The position numbers and the translations under genes were made by a program. Positions 1 to 8,040 of a stretch of 12,845 bases of DNA are shown piece after piece. The notes beneath the pieces were generated by a model. The model saw only the letters and a program-made list of their open reading frames with translations, was not told where the DNA came from and ran no database searches. This DNA comes from Gammaproteobacteria bacterium (GTDB taxonomy: Bacteria; Pseudomonadota; Gammaproteobacteria; Pseudomonadales; Azotimanducaceae). The stretch lies in NCBI GenBank assembly GCA_027295975.1, contig JAPUJX010000631.1, forward strand, positions 1-12,845, in the 5' to 3' direction. The first letter of the stretch is position 1. The number at the start of each line of letters is the position of its first letter.

Positions 1-2
1 CA

Positions 3-572
3 CACCAGAGTCTGATGTTCGTAAAACGCGATCTCCACAGCCAACTCGGTCCCCAATGTCACTACTTCAACACCGGCGCCGGTAATGCCAACCAACTGTA
101 TAACCCCGCTGGGCCGCAACACTCACTGGTCGCGGGCTGCGCCGGCGTCATAGACTATTTTCAGGCGCTGTATTCGCACCATTTTGACGGCGCAGAGACA
201 CCGCTGGCGGAGCGGCTTGGGGACCTTCACGGCCTTTTCATTACCCACGAAAATAGCCTCGCAATGCCAATCCTCGACTACCTGTCCAACAACGCCAGTG
301 CGCGCCTGATCGGAAAATCGACGGTTGCCGACGATGACCGCGCGCCAACCATATCTTTTGCGCCACGCAAACAGACCGCGCGCGCGCTCGCGGGTAAAAT
401 GCAGGATATGAACATCGGCACGGAAAGCGGACATTTTTACGCCCATCGCCTGTTGAGCGACCTGGGTATCAACCCCGACGATGGAGTAGTGCGGATTTCG
501 CTGCTTCACTATAACCAACCGGCGGATGTCGAAAAAATTCTGATTGCCCTGGATGCGTCGCTGACCGGCTGA
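3..572 (+). CDS. Class V aminotransferase (cysteine desulfurase-like), C-terminal part, cut by window edge
   Basis: The reading frame is open to the left edge (codons His-Gln-Ser-Leu precede the first Met at 15), so the true start lies outside the window and the Met at 15 is internal. The visible ~190 residues fit the C-terminal half of the fold-type I PLP enzymes of the class V / NifS-like group. There is a short stretch resembling the segment just after the catalytic Lys (LMFVKRDL), then GPQHSLVAGCAGVIDYF (start of a helix typical of the family). The small C-terminal domain ends in VRISLLHYNQPADVEKIL, matching the usual 'vRiglaHYNt.eEvdrll.aL' ending. The PLP lysine should lie a few codons upstream of the edge. 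The substrate cannot be told: many members of this group are cysteine desulfurase-like proteins of unknown role. It is on the same strand and 95 bp before mgdA, so a link to amine metabolism is possible but unproven. Confidence 0.8.
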   Translation, partial: HQSLMFVKRDLHSQLGPQCHYFNTGAGNANQLYNPAGPQHSLVAGCAGVIDYFQALYSHHFDGAETPLAERLGDLHGLFITHENSLAMPILDYLSNNASARLIGKSTVADDDRAPTISFAPRKQTARALAGKMQDMNIGTESGHFYAHRLLSDLGINPDDGVVRISLLHYNQPADVEKILIALDASLTG

Positions 573-599
573 GAAACATCGAAACTCAGCGTGGCCAAA

Positions 600-624
600 C
601 GGTGTTGCGTTTGACACAACACCG
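600..624. promoter_or_regulatory. 8-bp perfect inverted repeat, possible operator or hairpin before mgdA
   Basis: CGGTGTTG (600-607) and its exact reverse complement CAACACCG (617-624) flank a 9-base spacer. No T-run follows on either strand, so a rho-independent terminator is unlikely. The position, in the only sizeable gap before the eight-gene operon and overlapping a consensus -35 box, is what an operator would look like. No regulator gene is in the window to pair with it. Operator function is inference. Confidence 0.45.
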
Positions 625-639
625 GCCGATGCTTACCAA
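611..639 (+). promoter_or_regulatory. Candidate sigma-70 promoter for the mgd-gmaS-mgs operon
   Basis: TTGACA at 611-616 is a perfect -35 consensus. At the usual 17-bp spacing the -10 candidate is TACCAA (634-639), which matches TATAAT at only three of six bases, so the promoter would be weak or activator-dependent. It lies 29-57 bp before the mgdA start and shares bases with the inverted repeat at 600-624. The region before mgdA is the most plausible operon promoter site by position. Confidence 0.35.
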
Positions 640-667
640 CGGACCAGACGGATAAAACAAAAAAGCC

Positions 668-1909
668 ATGTCCCTGCGCCTGCTGAAGTATGCCTTTATC
701 GAGGACTATGCCGAACCTCGGTACTTCAATACACCCGATACCCTCAACGATACCTACGACGTGGTCATCATCGGAGCGGGAGGACATGGCCTGGCCTGCG
801 CCTACTATCTTGCCCGGGACCACGGCATCAGCAATGTCGCGGTACTGGAGAAGGGTTATATCGGTGGCGGCAACACCGGTCGCAACACCACCATCATCCG
901 TTCCAACTATATGACGCCGGAGGGGGTGCTGTTCTACGATGCCGGTTTGAAGCTGTTCAGAGATCTCTCCTGCGAACTCGACATCAACATCTTCTATTCC
1001 GAGCGCGGGCATTACACCCTGGCCCACAGCGATAGCACGCTTCGCACCGCCCGCTGGCGGGCAGAGGTCAACAAACACCTGGGCGTAGCCAGCGAGTTGG
1101 TTGGTGAGGAGCATATTGCCAGAGCCTGCCCGGAACTACACACCGATTGCGGCGGCAACCAGCCAATTCTGGGCGCCCTCTACCATGCCCCGGGCGCGGT
1201 GGCCCGACACGATGCAGTGGCCTGGGGTTATGCTCGCAAAGCAAGCCAGGCAGGAGTCGAAATCCACCAGAAAACCGAAGTGGTGGGTATCGAAACCCGG
1301 GCCGGCCGGGTGGAAAGTGTAATCACCAACCGCGGGAGAATTCACACCGACACCGTATTGTCAGCGGTGGCCGGCCATACGCCGGGAGTGTTGAAGATGC
1401 TGGGGCTGGAAAGCCCCATCGAGATTTATCCACTTCAGGCCTGCGTTACCGAACCCATCAAACCGTGGCTGGACACCATAATCGTTTCCGGCAGTATGCA
1501 CCTGTATATCAGTCAGAGTTCCCGAGGCGAGATGGTCATGGGAGCTTCCCTGGATCCCATGGAACTACACTCCCACCGTTCCACCTTCGAATTCGTGTCG
1601 TCGTTGTGCGATCAGGTTCTGGATCTGTTTCCGTTTCTGAGCGAAGTCAAAATCAACCGGCAGTGGGCCGGGATGGTAGACATGACGCCGGATTTCGCAC
1701 CGATCATGGGAACCACGCCGGTGGACGGATTTTTCCTGGATGCCGGTTGGGGCACCTGGGGGTTCAAAGCCACACCCATCAGCGGGAAAACGATGGCCAA
1801 TACCATCGCAACCGGCCGGAACGACGAACTCATTACCGCGTTCAACCTGTCTCGTTTCGAGGGCTTTCATCTGGTTGGCGAAAAGGGTGCAGCCTCCGTG
1901 GGCCACTGA
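668..1909 (+). CDS. mgdA: N-methylglutamate dehydrogenase subunit A (SoxB / sarcosine oxidase beta-like)
   Basis: This is a 413-residue FAD-dependent amine oxidoreductase of the DAO/SoxB family, close to the family length (~400-415). Visible features are the Rossmann dinucleotide fold VVIIGAGGHG around residues 32-41, LEKGYIGGGNTGRNTT at ~60-75, and ARHDAVAWG with His181. By analogy with heterotetrameric sarcosine oxidase, His181 should carry the covalent FMN at the alpha/beta interface. The C-terminal WGTWGFKATPISG segment is the FAD-binding end. Expected role: oxidation of the N-methyl group of N-methylglutamate in the cytoplasm. Sequence motifs alone do not separate this from true sarcosine oxidase; the gmaS and mgsABC neighbours argue for N-methylglutamate. 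ATG 668 is the first start after an in-frame stop at 653-655; the upstream Shine-Dalgarno is poor (A-rich AACAAAAAAGCC). mgdB begins 8 bp after the stop. Confidence 0.9.
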   Translation: MSLRLLKYAFIEDYAEPRYFNTPDTLNDTYDVVIIGAGGHGLACAYYLARDHGISNVAVLEKGYIGGGNTGRNTTIIRSNYMTPEGVLFYDAGLKLFRDLSCELDINIFYSERGHYTLAHSDSTLRTARWRAEVNKHLGVASELVGEEHIARACPELHTDCGGNQPILGALYHAPGAVARHDAVAWGYARKASQAGVEIHQKTEVVGIETRAGRVESVITNRGRIHTDTVLSAVAGHTPGVLKMLGLESPIEIYPLQACVTEPIKPWLDTIIVSGSMHLYISQSSRGEMVMGASLDPMELHSHRSTFEFVSSLCDQVLDLFPFLSEVKINRQWAGMVDMTPDFAPIMGTTPVDGFFLDAGWGTWGFKATPISGKTMANTIATGRNDELITAFNLSRFEGFHLVGEKGAASVGH

Positions 1910-1917
1910 ACAACCCG

Positions 1918-2178
1918 ATGAAAACCATCCATTGTCCAGTTATAGGTCCTCGTCCCCTGTCGGAATTCACCGTGACCGGGGTCAGCGCCCTGGAGCCGGA
2001 ATTTCTGGGGGACTCGAGCGCCGGAGCCTGGGTATTCAACCGGGACGGCAGCCCCATGGTACGCTCGGAATGGTGGTATCACCGCGCCACTCAACTGTGG
2101 TTCAAGGTGCAACGGCATACGGGCACCGATCAGATCGTCGGGGTCGAACTCGCCAGAACAAACGAAGAAAGTGGCTAG
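1918..2178 (+). CDS. mgdB: N-methylglutamate dehydrogenase subunit B (SoxD / sarcosine oxidase delta-like)
   Basis: This small 86-residue subunit starts at ATG 1918 (MKTIHCPVIGPRP). The frame is open much further upstream only because it runs across mgdA, so the long form starting at 1147 is not credible. Family signs are the N-terminal CP..GPRP block, an acidic/aromatic middle (AWVFNRDG), and the C-terminal EWWYHRATQLWFKVQRHTGT block matching the SoxD 'EWW.H..GC..WF...R.T.T' pattern. In the characterised Stenotrophomonas enzyme this subunit binds zinc through, as I recall, Cys6, Cys9, His59 and Cys63. Here Cys6 and the His (His55) remain, but the equivalents of Cys9 and Cys63 are Ile9 and Gln59, so the zinc site looks incomplete. 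Its likely job is structural, in the Mgd heterotetramer. Its stop overlaps the mgdC start by 8 bp, implying translational coupling. Confidence 0.85.
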   Translation: MKTIHCPVIGPRPLSEFTVTGVSALEPEFLGDSSAGAWVFNRDGSPMVRSEWWYHRATQLWFKVQRHTGTDQIVGVELARTNEESG

Positions 2179-5059
2179 TCGTCTCCCTCCACAACCCGGC
2201 GAGTGGATCGATCGCGGTACTTCCATCAATTTTTCCTTCGAGGGCAAGGGATATCGGGCGTTCAAAGGTGACGTCATCACCAGCGCCTTACTCGCGGCCG
2301 ATCGATTGTCGATTGGTCGCAGCTTCAAATACCACCGACTGCGCGGCGTACTTTCGGCGGCCAATCACGATGCCAACCTCCTGGTCGAAACCACCACCCG
2401 AACCAATATCCGGGCGGACATCGAACATCCCGAACCCGGGGTAAGTTACCGGGCGGTCAATACGTTCGGAGGGCTCAAGCGGGACGCCGGCAGTCTGTTA
2501 CAGCTGTTTTCCTCCGTTTTACCCGTCGGGTTTTATTACAAAACATTTTACCGGCCCAGGGCCCTCTTCCCGATCTGGGAAAAATTGCTCAGACGCTTCG
2601 CGGGTCTCGGCGCCGTGAACACGGACGCACCAATTCGACGCTGGTCCCGTCGGAATCGATTCTGCGATGTTCTGGTGATAGGGGGCGGGGCGGCGGGACT
2701 GGCCGCGGCCCGCACCCTGGCGGGCCGATCGCTGGAGGTAATCGTAGTGGACGAGAATCCCCGCCTCGGGGGTCGCCTGCACTACCAGGGCCAAGGAGAC
2801 CCGACCGCTTTGAGTGTCATCGCCGCGGCGGAGGAGTCATTCGGCCGGGACTCGGGTATCGAAGTCTTGACGGCGCATTTTGCCGCGGGCTTTTATGCGG
2901 ACAACAGCGTACCCCTGGTGGGGCCAGACGGGATCATCCAGGTCCAGGCGAAGTGTGTCATCTTCGCTACCGGACTGTATGAACAACCGGCCGTTTTTCG
3001 CAACAACGACCTGCCGGGCATCATGTTGGCCAGCGGTGTCCAGCGACTGGTCCACCGTTATGCCATTGCCCCGTTTGATTCGGCAGTGGTGCTCGCCGGT
3101 AATCGCGAAGCCTACCGGGTGACCCTCGATCTGGTGCAGGCAGGTCTGAACATCACCACCATCGTCGATATGGGTGATGGGTCGCACGGCGAACTTCGCG
3201 AGCGGGTAAACGGGCATGGTATTACCGTGATTCCGCAAGCCACCGTTATCTCCGCACGAGCGCGAGGCGGCCGGTTGGCCGCCATCCGCTTGCGCACCGA
3301 AACCGGCAAGCCGGAGATAACCTGTGACGGGCTGCTGATGAGTGTGGGCTGGGCGCCCGCCGCCGGTCTTGCATATCAAGCCGGCGCCACCATGGAATTT
3401 GACGAGACCATCGGTCAGCTGGTGCCGAGAGAACTTCCGAGCGGCTTGTTCGTGGCGGGCAGCCTGAATGGAGTCTTCGATGATGACGCCCTTCGAGCCG
3501 ATGGAGAAGCCGCGGCCTCGGACGCCCTGAAGTGTCTGGGTCTGGTCTCGCCCGACAATCTCCGCCCTCGGCGAAGCATCGAGCGGCATTCCCACCCATA
3601 CCCGATAGCGGCTCATTCCAGAGGTTGGGATTTCGTAGACTTCGACGAAGACGTGCAGGTCGGGGATTTGCGTACCGCCTGGCGCGAAGGTTTTGACTCT
3701 GCCGAACTGATGAAGCGTTACGCCACCGTCGGCATGGGACCAAGCCAGGGCAAAACCGCCAACATGAATGCACAACGAATCCTGGCGAGGCTCAACGAAA
3801 CATCCGTGCAGGCCGCCGGGGTTACCACGTCGCGTCCTTTTACTCATCCGGTACCCATGGGCATGCTGGCGGGACGACGCTTTCGTCCCCGGTGGCGTAC
3901 CCCCATGCACGCCTGCCATGTGGCCCGGCAAGCAGACCTGATGGAGGCTGGCACCTGGCTACGGCCGCGAAGTTATACCCGGAAGACGCCTGAGTCCGCC
4001 ATTACCGATGAATACGCCAGGGTGAGGCACGGCGTCGGCATTATCGACGTGTCCACCCTCGGCAAGATCGAGCTTTTTGGTGCCGATGCCCTGCCGTTGC
4101 TGGAGTATGCCTACACCTGCAGCTTCACGAAGCTGGGCACGGGCATGACGCGTTATATTTTTATGGTCGACGACACTGGCACCCTGGTGGACGACGGCGT
4201 GGCGGCCCGCGTTTCCGATGATCATTTCTACGTCACCGCTACCAGCTCCCATGCCCAGGCAGCCGTGCTCAAATTACAGCTCTATGCTGTTCAGTTGGGC
4301 CTGGACGTGGCGGTAATCGACCGAACCTTCCGGGTCGGGGCCATTAATCTGGCCGGACCGCTTTCCGCCCAGGTACTTGCCTCCCTCACCGGTCTCGACC
4401 TGTCGGCACAAGCATTCCCCTATCTGGGGATTCGCTTCTGCCAACTCGACGGAACACCGGTACGCCTGTTGCGGGTGGGTTTCGTCGGCGAACTGGGATA
4501 TGAAATTCATTTCCCCGCGAGTTACGGTCCCGCCTTGTGGCGGGCACTGCTCAACGCCGGAGCCGCCCATGACATCCGACCTTTTGGCGTGGACGCTCAG
4601 CGCCTGTTACGCCTGGAGAAGGGTCACCTGATCGTCGGTCAGGACACCGATGGCACCACCAACCCTTATGAGGCAGGCCTTGGCTGGGGCGTGAATTTGT
4701 CCAAGTCCCGGTTTGTCGGCCGGCACAGTCTCAAGGTGCTGAAAACCCAAACGGCACGCAAACTGGTGGGATTCACCTGTTCCGAGCCGGAAGGCAGAAT
4801 GATTGAGGAGTGTCATCTGGTGATCGAAGGGGGCGTCATCGCCGGTAGAGTCACCAGCGTCGCTTACAGCCCCTACTGTTCTGAAGTGATCGGTCTCATG
4901 ATGGTGGATCTTGCCCTGACCCGGACGGGGCGTGAACTGAAGGTCAAACTGACCGACGGCGGCCTTGCGGCGGTGCGAGTGGCGAAAACACCGTTTTACG
5001 ACCCGGACAATCAGCGCCAGCACCTACATGCTCAACAAACGGTAAACACGGCCAAATAA
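2171..5059 (+). CDS. mgdC: N-methylglutamate dehydrogenase subunit C (SoxA / sarcosine oxidase alpha-like)
   Basis: The protein has 962 residues, close to the usual ~950-1000 for the alpha subunit. Domains in order: a Fer2-like N-terminal domain (~10-75, with GRSFKYHRLRG and SAANHDANLLVE) that has no cysteines and so no 2Fe-2S cluster; a FAD/NAD-type Rossmann domain beginning CDVLVIGGGAAGLAAA (~165-180) with DENPRLGGRL; a second nucleotide-binding half near residue 306 (AVVLAGNREAYRVTLDL); and a SoxA-style segment near 390-455 (SVGWAPAAGL, GLFVAGSLNGVFDDD). From ~570 to the end is a GcvT-like aminomethyltransferase domain, with LGYEIHFP, GQDTDGTTNPYEAGLGWGV and a C-terminal barrel. In sarcosine oxidase this last domain binds tetrahydrofolate and traps the C1 unit as methylene-THF. 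The start is GTG 2171, preceded by GAAGAAA and overlapping the mgdB stop. Sox versus Mgd identity rests on context. Confidence 0.9.
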   Translation: MASRLPPQPGEWIDRGTSINFSFEGKGYRAFKGDVITSALLAADRLSIGRSFKYHRLRGVLSAANHDANLLVETTTRTNIRADIEHPEPGVSYRAVNTFGGLKRDAGSLLQLFSSVLPVGFYYKTFYRPRALFPIWEKLLRRFAGLGAVNTDAPIRRWSRRNRFCDVLVIGGGAAGLAAARTLAGRSLEVIVVDENPRLGGRLHYQGQGDPTALSVIAAAEESFGRDSGIEVLTAHFAAGFYADNSVPLVGPDGIIQVQAKCVIFATGLYEQPAVFRNNDLPGIMLASGVQRLVHRYAIAPFDSAVVLAGNREAYRVTLDLVQAGLNITTIVDMGDGSHGELRERVNGHGITVIPQATVISARARGGRLAAIRLRTETGKPEITCDGLLMSVGWAPAAGLAYQAGATMEFDETIGQLVPRELPSGLFVAGSLNGVFDDDALRADGEAAASDALKCLGLVSPDNLRPRRSIERHSHPYPIAAHSRGWDFVDFDEDVQVGDLRTAWREGFDSAELMKRYATVGMGPSQGKTANMNAQRILARLNETSVQAAGVTTSRPFTHPVPMGMLAGRRFRPRWRTPMHACHVARQADLMEAGTWLRPRSYTRKTPESAITDEYARVRHGVGIIDVSTLGKIELFGADALPLLEYAYTCSFTKLGTGMTRYIFMVDDTGTLVDDGVAARVSDDHFYVTATSSHAQAAVLKLQLYAVQLGLDVAVIDRTFRVGAINLAGPLSAQVLASLTGLDLSAQAFPYLGIRFCQLDGTPVRLLRVGFVGELGYEIHFPASYGPALWRALLNAGAAHDIRPFGVDAQRLLRLEKGHLIVGQDTDGTTNPYEAGLGWGVNLSKSRFVGRHSLKVLKTQTARKLVGFTCSEPEGRMIEECHLVIEGGVIAGRVTSVAYSPYCSEVIGLMMVDLALTRTGRELKVKLTDGGLAAVRVAKTPFYDPDNQRQHLHAQQTVNTAK

Positions 5060-5065
5060 ATTGCC

Positions 5066-5749
5066 ATGCTGAAACAAAGTCCCATCATCGGGTGTTTTGC
5101 CCACGACAAATTCCAGTTCGCCGGGGTAAACGGCATGCGTATCGCCACCCTGAGCAACACCTCGAGTTACCTTGACCAGCCAACGGGTGATTATGTTGCC
5201 GACCTGAGTGCCATACCCAAGCGGCTGGTCGTAGGAGTCGAGGCGCCCGTCTGGCTCGCACAACAAGGCATTGAAGCCCCATCGGGTTTGCTCCAATACC
5301 ACCTCATCGAAGACGGCACCACCGTTGTCAAACTCCATCATCAACAGTATCTGCTCATTTCCGGTATTTCTATCATGACCCGCTTACCCCTTGGATCGGT
5401 GTTTGATCTCGACGAAGGGCGACACGGCAACGTAATGGTGTTGGACTACGAGTGCGCGGAAATTGCCATCGGCGGCCCTCATCTGGCGGTGCTCCTGGCA
5501 GAGTTTTGCCCGATGGATTTTGCCGCCGCTCCCGAGGGTGTCTGGATTGCGACCCCCATGGCTCATTGTGAGGTATCCCTGCAACTGAACCGAACCGGCA
5601 AACCTGCCTGCCGGGTACTGTGTTCTCCCGCCGAAGCTCAGTATCTGTTCGAAATCATCAAGGACGTCATCGACCAGCACGACGGAGCCGTGTTGGGTTT
5701 CAATGACTACGTAACAATCATCGTTAATGGGGGAGTTTCACAACCATGA
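5066..5749 (+). CDS. mgdD: N-methylglutamate dehydrogenase subunit D (SoxG / sarcosine oxidase gamma-like)
   Basis: This 227-residue protein starts 6 bp after the mgdC stop and occupies the gamma-subunit position of a soxBDAG-type operon. The gamma family is poorly conserved. I recognise it by order, size and a GcvT-like half-domain feel ([38 protein letters not shown], and a C-terminal [14 protein letters not shown]), not by a diagnostic motif. It is somewhat longer than many gamma subunits (~180-200 residues). It should pack against the GcvT-like domain of MgdC in the heterotetramer. Its TGA stop shares bases with the gmaS ATG (ATGA overlap at 5746-5749), so gmaS translation is probably coupled to it. 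The ATG at 5066 has no clear Shine-Dalgarno, which fits reinitiation from mgdC. Confidence 0.72.
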   Translation: MLKQSPIIGCFAHDKFQFAGVNGMRIATLSNTSSYLDQPTGDYVADLSAIPKRLVVGVEAPVWLAQQGIEAPSGLLQYHLIEDGTTVVKLHHQQYLLISGISIMTRLPLGSVFDLDEGRHGNVMVLDYECAEIAIGGPHLAVLLAEFCPMDFAAAPEGVWIATPMAHCEVSLQLNRTGKPACRVLCSPAEAQYLFEIIKDVIDQHDGAVLGFNDYVTIIVNGGVSQP

Positions 5750-7080
5750 CACCAACCGAAGCGAAAGCTTTCATTCAGGAGCATGACGTCCAGTTCGTAT
5801 TGGCGCAGTTCGTGGACATTCATGGCGTAGCCAAGACCAAGTCGGTACCGGCGGATCATCTGGATGACGTGCTGACCGAAGGTGCGGGTTTTGCCGGGTT
5901 CGCGGCATGGGGGCTGGGCCAGGACCCTCACGATCACGACTTCATGGCGGTGGGCGATTTGAGCACCCTGACGCTGGTACCCTGGCAGCCGGGTTACGCC
6001 CGAATCGTCTGCGACGGCACCGTGGACGGCAAACCCTGGCCGTTCGATACCCGCTACATCATGAAACAGCAGTTGGCCCGTGCCGCCGAAAAGGGCTGGG
6101 TCGTCAACACGGGCCTCGAGCCTGAGTTCATGTTACTCAAACGAAGCGCTGACGGCGGCGTGTCTCCCGCGGATGATTCAGACACATTGGAAAAACCCTG
6201 TTACGACTACAAGGGCTTGTCCCGCAGCCGGACTTTTCTGGAGAAACTGGTAGGGTCACTGAAAGAGGTGGGTTTTGACGTCTACCAGATCGATCACGAG
6301 GACGGTAACGGCCAGTTCGAAATAAATTACACCTACACCGACGCACTGACCTCCGCGGACCGTTTCGTGTTTTTCCGAATGGCGGCCGGTGAAATTGCCA
6401 ACGAACTGGGACTTGTGTGTTCGTTCATGCCCAAACCGTTCAGCAACCGTACCGGCAGCGGGATGCACATGCATATCTCCATGTCGGACGAGACTACCCC
6501 CAACCTGTTTGCCGACGAGGCCGATGAGCACGGTCTGGGATTGTCCAGGATGGGTTACCAGTTCCTCGGCGGGTTGCTCGAGCATGCGCGCGTGTTGGCG
6601 GCACTCAGCGCACCATCGGTAAACTCCTATAAACGTCTGGTTGTGGGCCGTGCGTCGTCCGGGGCACCCTGGGCTCCGGCGTACATTTCTTATGGGGACA
6701 ACAACCGAACCGCCATGGTGCGAATCCCGCATGGGCGACTGGAGTTGCGACTGGCGGACTCGAGCTGCAACCCCTACCTGGCCGGCGCCGCCCTGGTGGC
6801 GGCGGGTCTTGACGGGATAGAACGGGAACTGGATCCAGGTGCGCCTCAAAACCTGAACTTTTATGAACTCGGCGCTGATGAACTGGAAAAGCGCAAAATA
6901 AAACTGCTGCCACAGACCCTCGGCGAAGCCCTGGACGAACTCGAGCGCGACGAATTTTTCGCAGCCGCACTGGGTTCGGAATTCATCACTGAGTTTCTCG
7001 AAGTCAAGCGCACGGAGTGGGTGGAGTATTCACGGCATGTGTCCGACTGGGAAACCGAACGGTATCTCGAGTTTTATTGA
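5746..7080 (+). CDS. gmaS: Gamma-glutamylmethylamide synthetase (glutamine-synthetase family, GmaS/GlnT-like)
   Basis: This 444-residue member of the glutamine synthetase superfamily has the length normal for GmaS. It has the beta-grasp N-terminal domain (~15-100, [14 protein letters not shown]) and the catalytic domain. Expected metal and substrate residues are visible: LEPEF (Glu125, Glu127), GNGQFEINY (Glu192), GSGMHMHIS (~237-245), the ATP/glutamate region [13 protein letters not shown] (~313-325) and [17 protein letters not shown]. The C-terminal [18 protein letters not shown] ending resembles GmaS proteins. Reaction: ATP + glutamate + methylamine to gamma-glutamylmethylamide, the entry step of the NMG pathway. 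A plain glutamine synthetase or one acting on another amine cannot be excluded from sequence, but the mgd/mgs neighbours favour GmaS. A GGGGGAG stretch about 10 bp before ATG 5746 is a good ribosome binding site. Confidence 0.88.
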   Translation: MTPTEAKAFIQEHDVQFVLAQFVDIHGVAKTKSVPADHLDDVLTEGAGFAGFAAWGLGQDPHDHDFMAVGDLSTLTLVPWQPGYARIVCDGTVDGKPWPFDTRYIMKQQLARAAEKGWVVNTGLEPEFMLLKRSADGGVSPADDSDTLEKPCYDYKGLSRSRTFLEKLVGSLKEVGFDVYQIDHEDGNGQFEINYTYTDALTSADRFVFFRMAAGEIANELGLVCSFMPKPFSNRTGSGMHMHISMSDETTPNLFADEADEHGLGLSRMGYQFLGGLLEHARVLAALSAPSVNSYKRLVVGRASSGAPWAPAYISYGDNNRTAMVRIPHGRLELRLADSSCNPYLAGAALVAAGLDGIERELDPGAPQNLNFYELGADELEKRKIKLLPQTLGEALDELERDEFFAAALGSEFITEFLEVKRTEWVEYSRHVSDWETERYLEFY

Positions 7081-7091
7081 GGACAATTCGA

Positions 7092-8033
7092 ATGTGCGGT
7101 ATTACTGGCTTGTTTTTGAAAAACCCGTCGCTCGAGAAGGACCTTGGTTCTCTGTTCGAACCCATGTTGCTGCAGATGAGTCAGCGCGGACCGGACAGCA
7201 CCGGATTCGCCATCTACAGGAACCCCGCGTCGGAACCTCAAATCAAGGTCGTTCTGCAGTCGCCCGACCCCTCATTCGATTGGCTCGGACTTTCGAGCGA
7301 ACTCCGGGCAATTCTGGATCCCGATCTGGTTATGACACCAAACTACAATCATTGTCTGATGTTGGTTTCAACGGACGAATCGACCCTCAATCGCGAGCTT
7401 ATGCAGTTATTGCCTTCCTTGGGGTTGACCATCGTCAGCATCGGCCGACACATCGAGATTTACAAAGAAGTGGGCACCCCTGAGACCGTTGCGGAGTGTT
7501 TCGGACTGAAGCGAATGACGGGGTCTCACGCCATTGGGCATACCCGTATGGCAACCGAAAGTGCAGTAACTACGGCCGGTTCTCATCCTTTCTCCACGGG
7601 GAACGACGTATTTCTGGTCCACAACGGTTCGCTGTCCAATAACAATCGACTGCGCCGCAGTCTGATCAGTCAGGGTGCAGTGTTCACCACCGACAACGAC
7701 ACCGAAGTAGCCGCGCAGTACTTCGATATCAAGCTGCAACAGGGGGCGAGCCTCGAAGAGGCAATGACTTCGGCGCTCAGCGACCTGGACGGGTTCTACA
7801 CATTCTGTATCGGCACCAGTAACGGGTTTGCCGTGCTCAGGGATCCGATCGCCTGTAAACCGGCGGTGATGGCAGAGTCTGATGACTGGGTTGCCATTGG
7901 TTCGGAGTTCCGGGCTCTGGCAGATCTGCCCGATGTCGGCCACGCTGAAATCTGGGAGCCGGAGCCCGCCGTTCCGTATTTGTGGGAAAACGCACTCAAG
8001 GTTCCGGTAGCTGACACACGGGCCCACAGGTAA
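7092..8033 (+). CDS. mgsA: N-methylglutamate synthase subunit A (class II glutamine amidotransferase)
   Basis: A 313-residue Ntn-type amidotransferase. The start at ATG 7092 is fixed by the sequence MCGITGLF: removal of Met exposes Cys2 as the catalytic nucleophile. The frame extends upstream to 7017, but that start would bury the cysteine and overlap gmaS. GAGGA at 7079-7083, overlapping the gmaS stop, is a well-placed Shine-Dalgarno. Other class II signs are QRGPDSTG (~31-38), IGHTRMAT (~148-155, Arg152), SHPFS, LVHNGSLSN (Asn178-Gly179) and DNDTE (~201-205). In a standalone NMG synthase this subunit is thought to release the amine from gamma-glutamylmethylamide and pass it to MgsC, by analogy with glutamate synthase GltB. 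An insertion of roughly 80 residues between the first strands and HTRMAT (~45-140) is visible; I do not know its role. Confidence 0.87.
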   Translation: MCGITGLFLKNPSLEKDLGSLFEPMLLQMSQRGPDSTGFAIYRNPASEPQIKVVLQSPDPSFDWLGLSSELRAILDPDLVMTPNYNHCLMLVSTDESTLNRELMQLLPSLGLTIVSIGRHIEIYKEVGTPETVAECFGLKRMTGSHAIGHTRMATESAVTTAGSHPFSTGNDVFLVHNGSLSNNNRLRRSLISQGAVFTTDNDTEVAAQYFDIKLQQGASLEEAMTSALSDLDGFYTFCIGTSNGFAVLRDPIACKPAVMAESDDWVAIGSEFRALADLPDVGHAEIWEPEPAVPYLWENALKVPVADTRAHR

Positions 8034-8040
8034 CATCAGG

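Noticed and set aside
592..608. Sigma-54-like site TGGC...TTGC before mgdA
   Set aside because: The GG and GC elements are 12 bases apart, not the required 10, so the spacing is wrong for sigma-54.
600..624. Palindrome as a terminator for the aminotransferase
   Set aside because: There is no T-run after the stem on the plus strand, so rho-independent termination is not supported.
1147..1917. Upstream extension of the SoxD-like frame
   Set aside because: The extension is an out-of-frame reading of mgdA with low-complexity Arg/Gly/Pro-rich sequence; SoxD similarity begins exactly at ATG 1918.
2837..3931. Long minus-strand open frame of 364 codons
   Set aside because: It lies wholly within mgdC, has no recognisable domain and is a GC-rich shadow of the sense gene.
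7017..7091. Upstream start for mgsA
   Set aside because: It would hide the catalytic Cys2 of the amidotransferase, which must be N-terminal after Met removal, and it overlaps gmaS.
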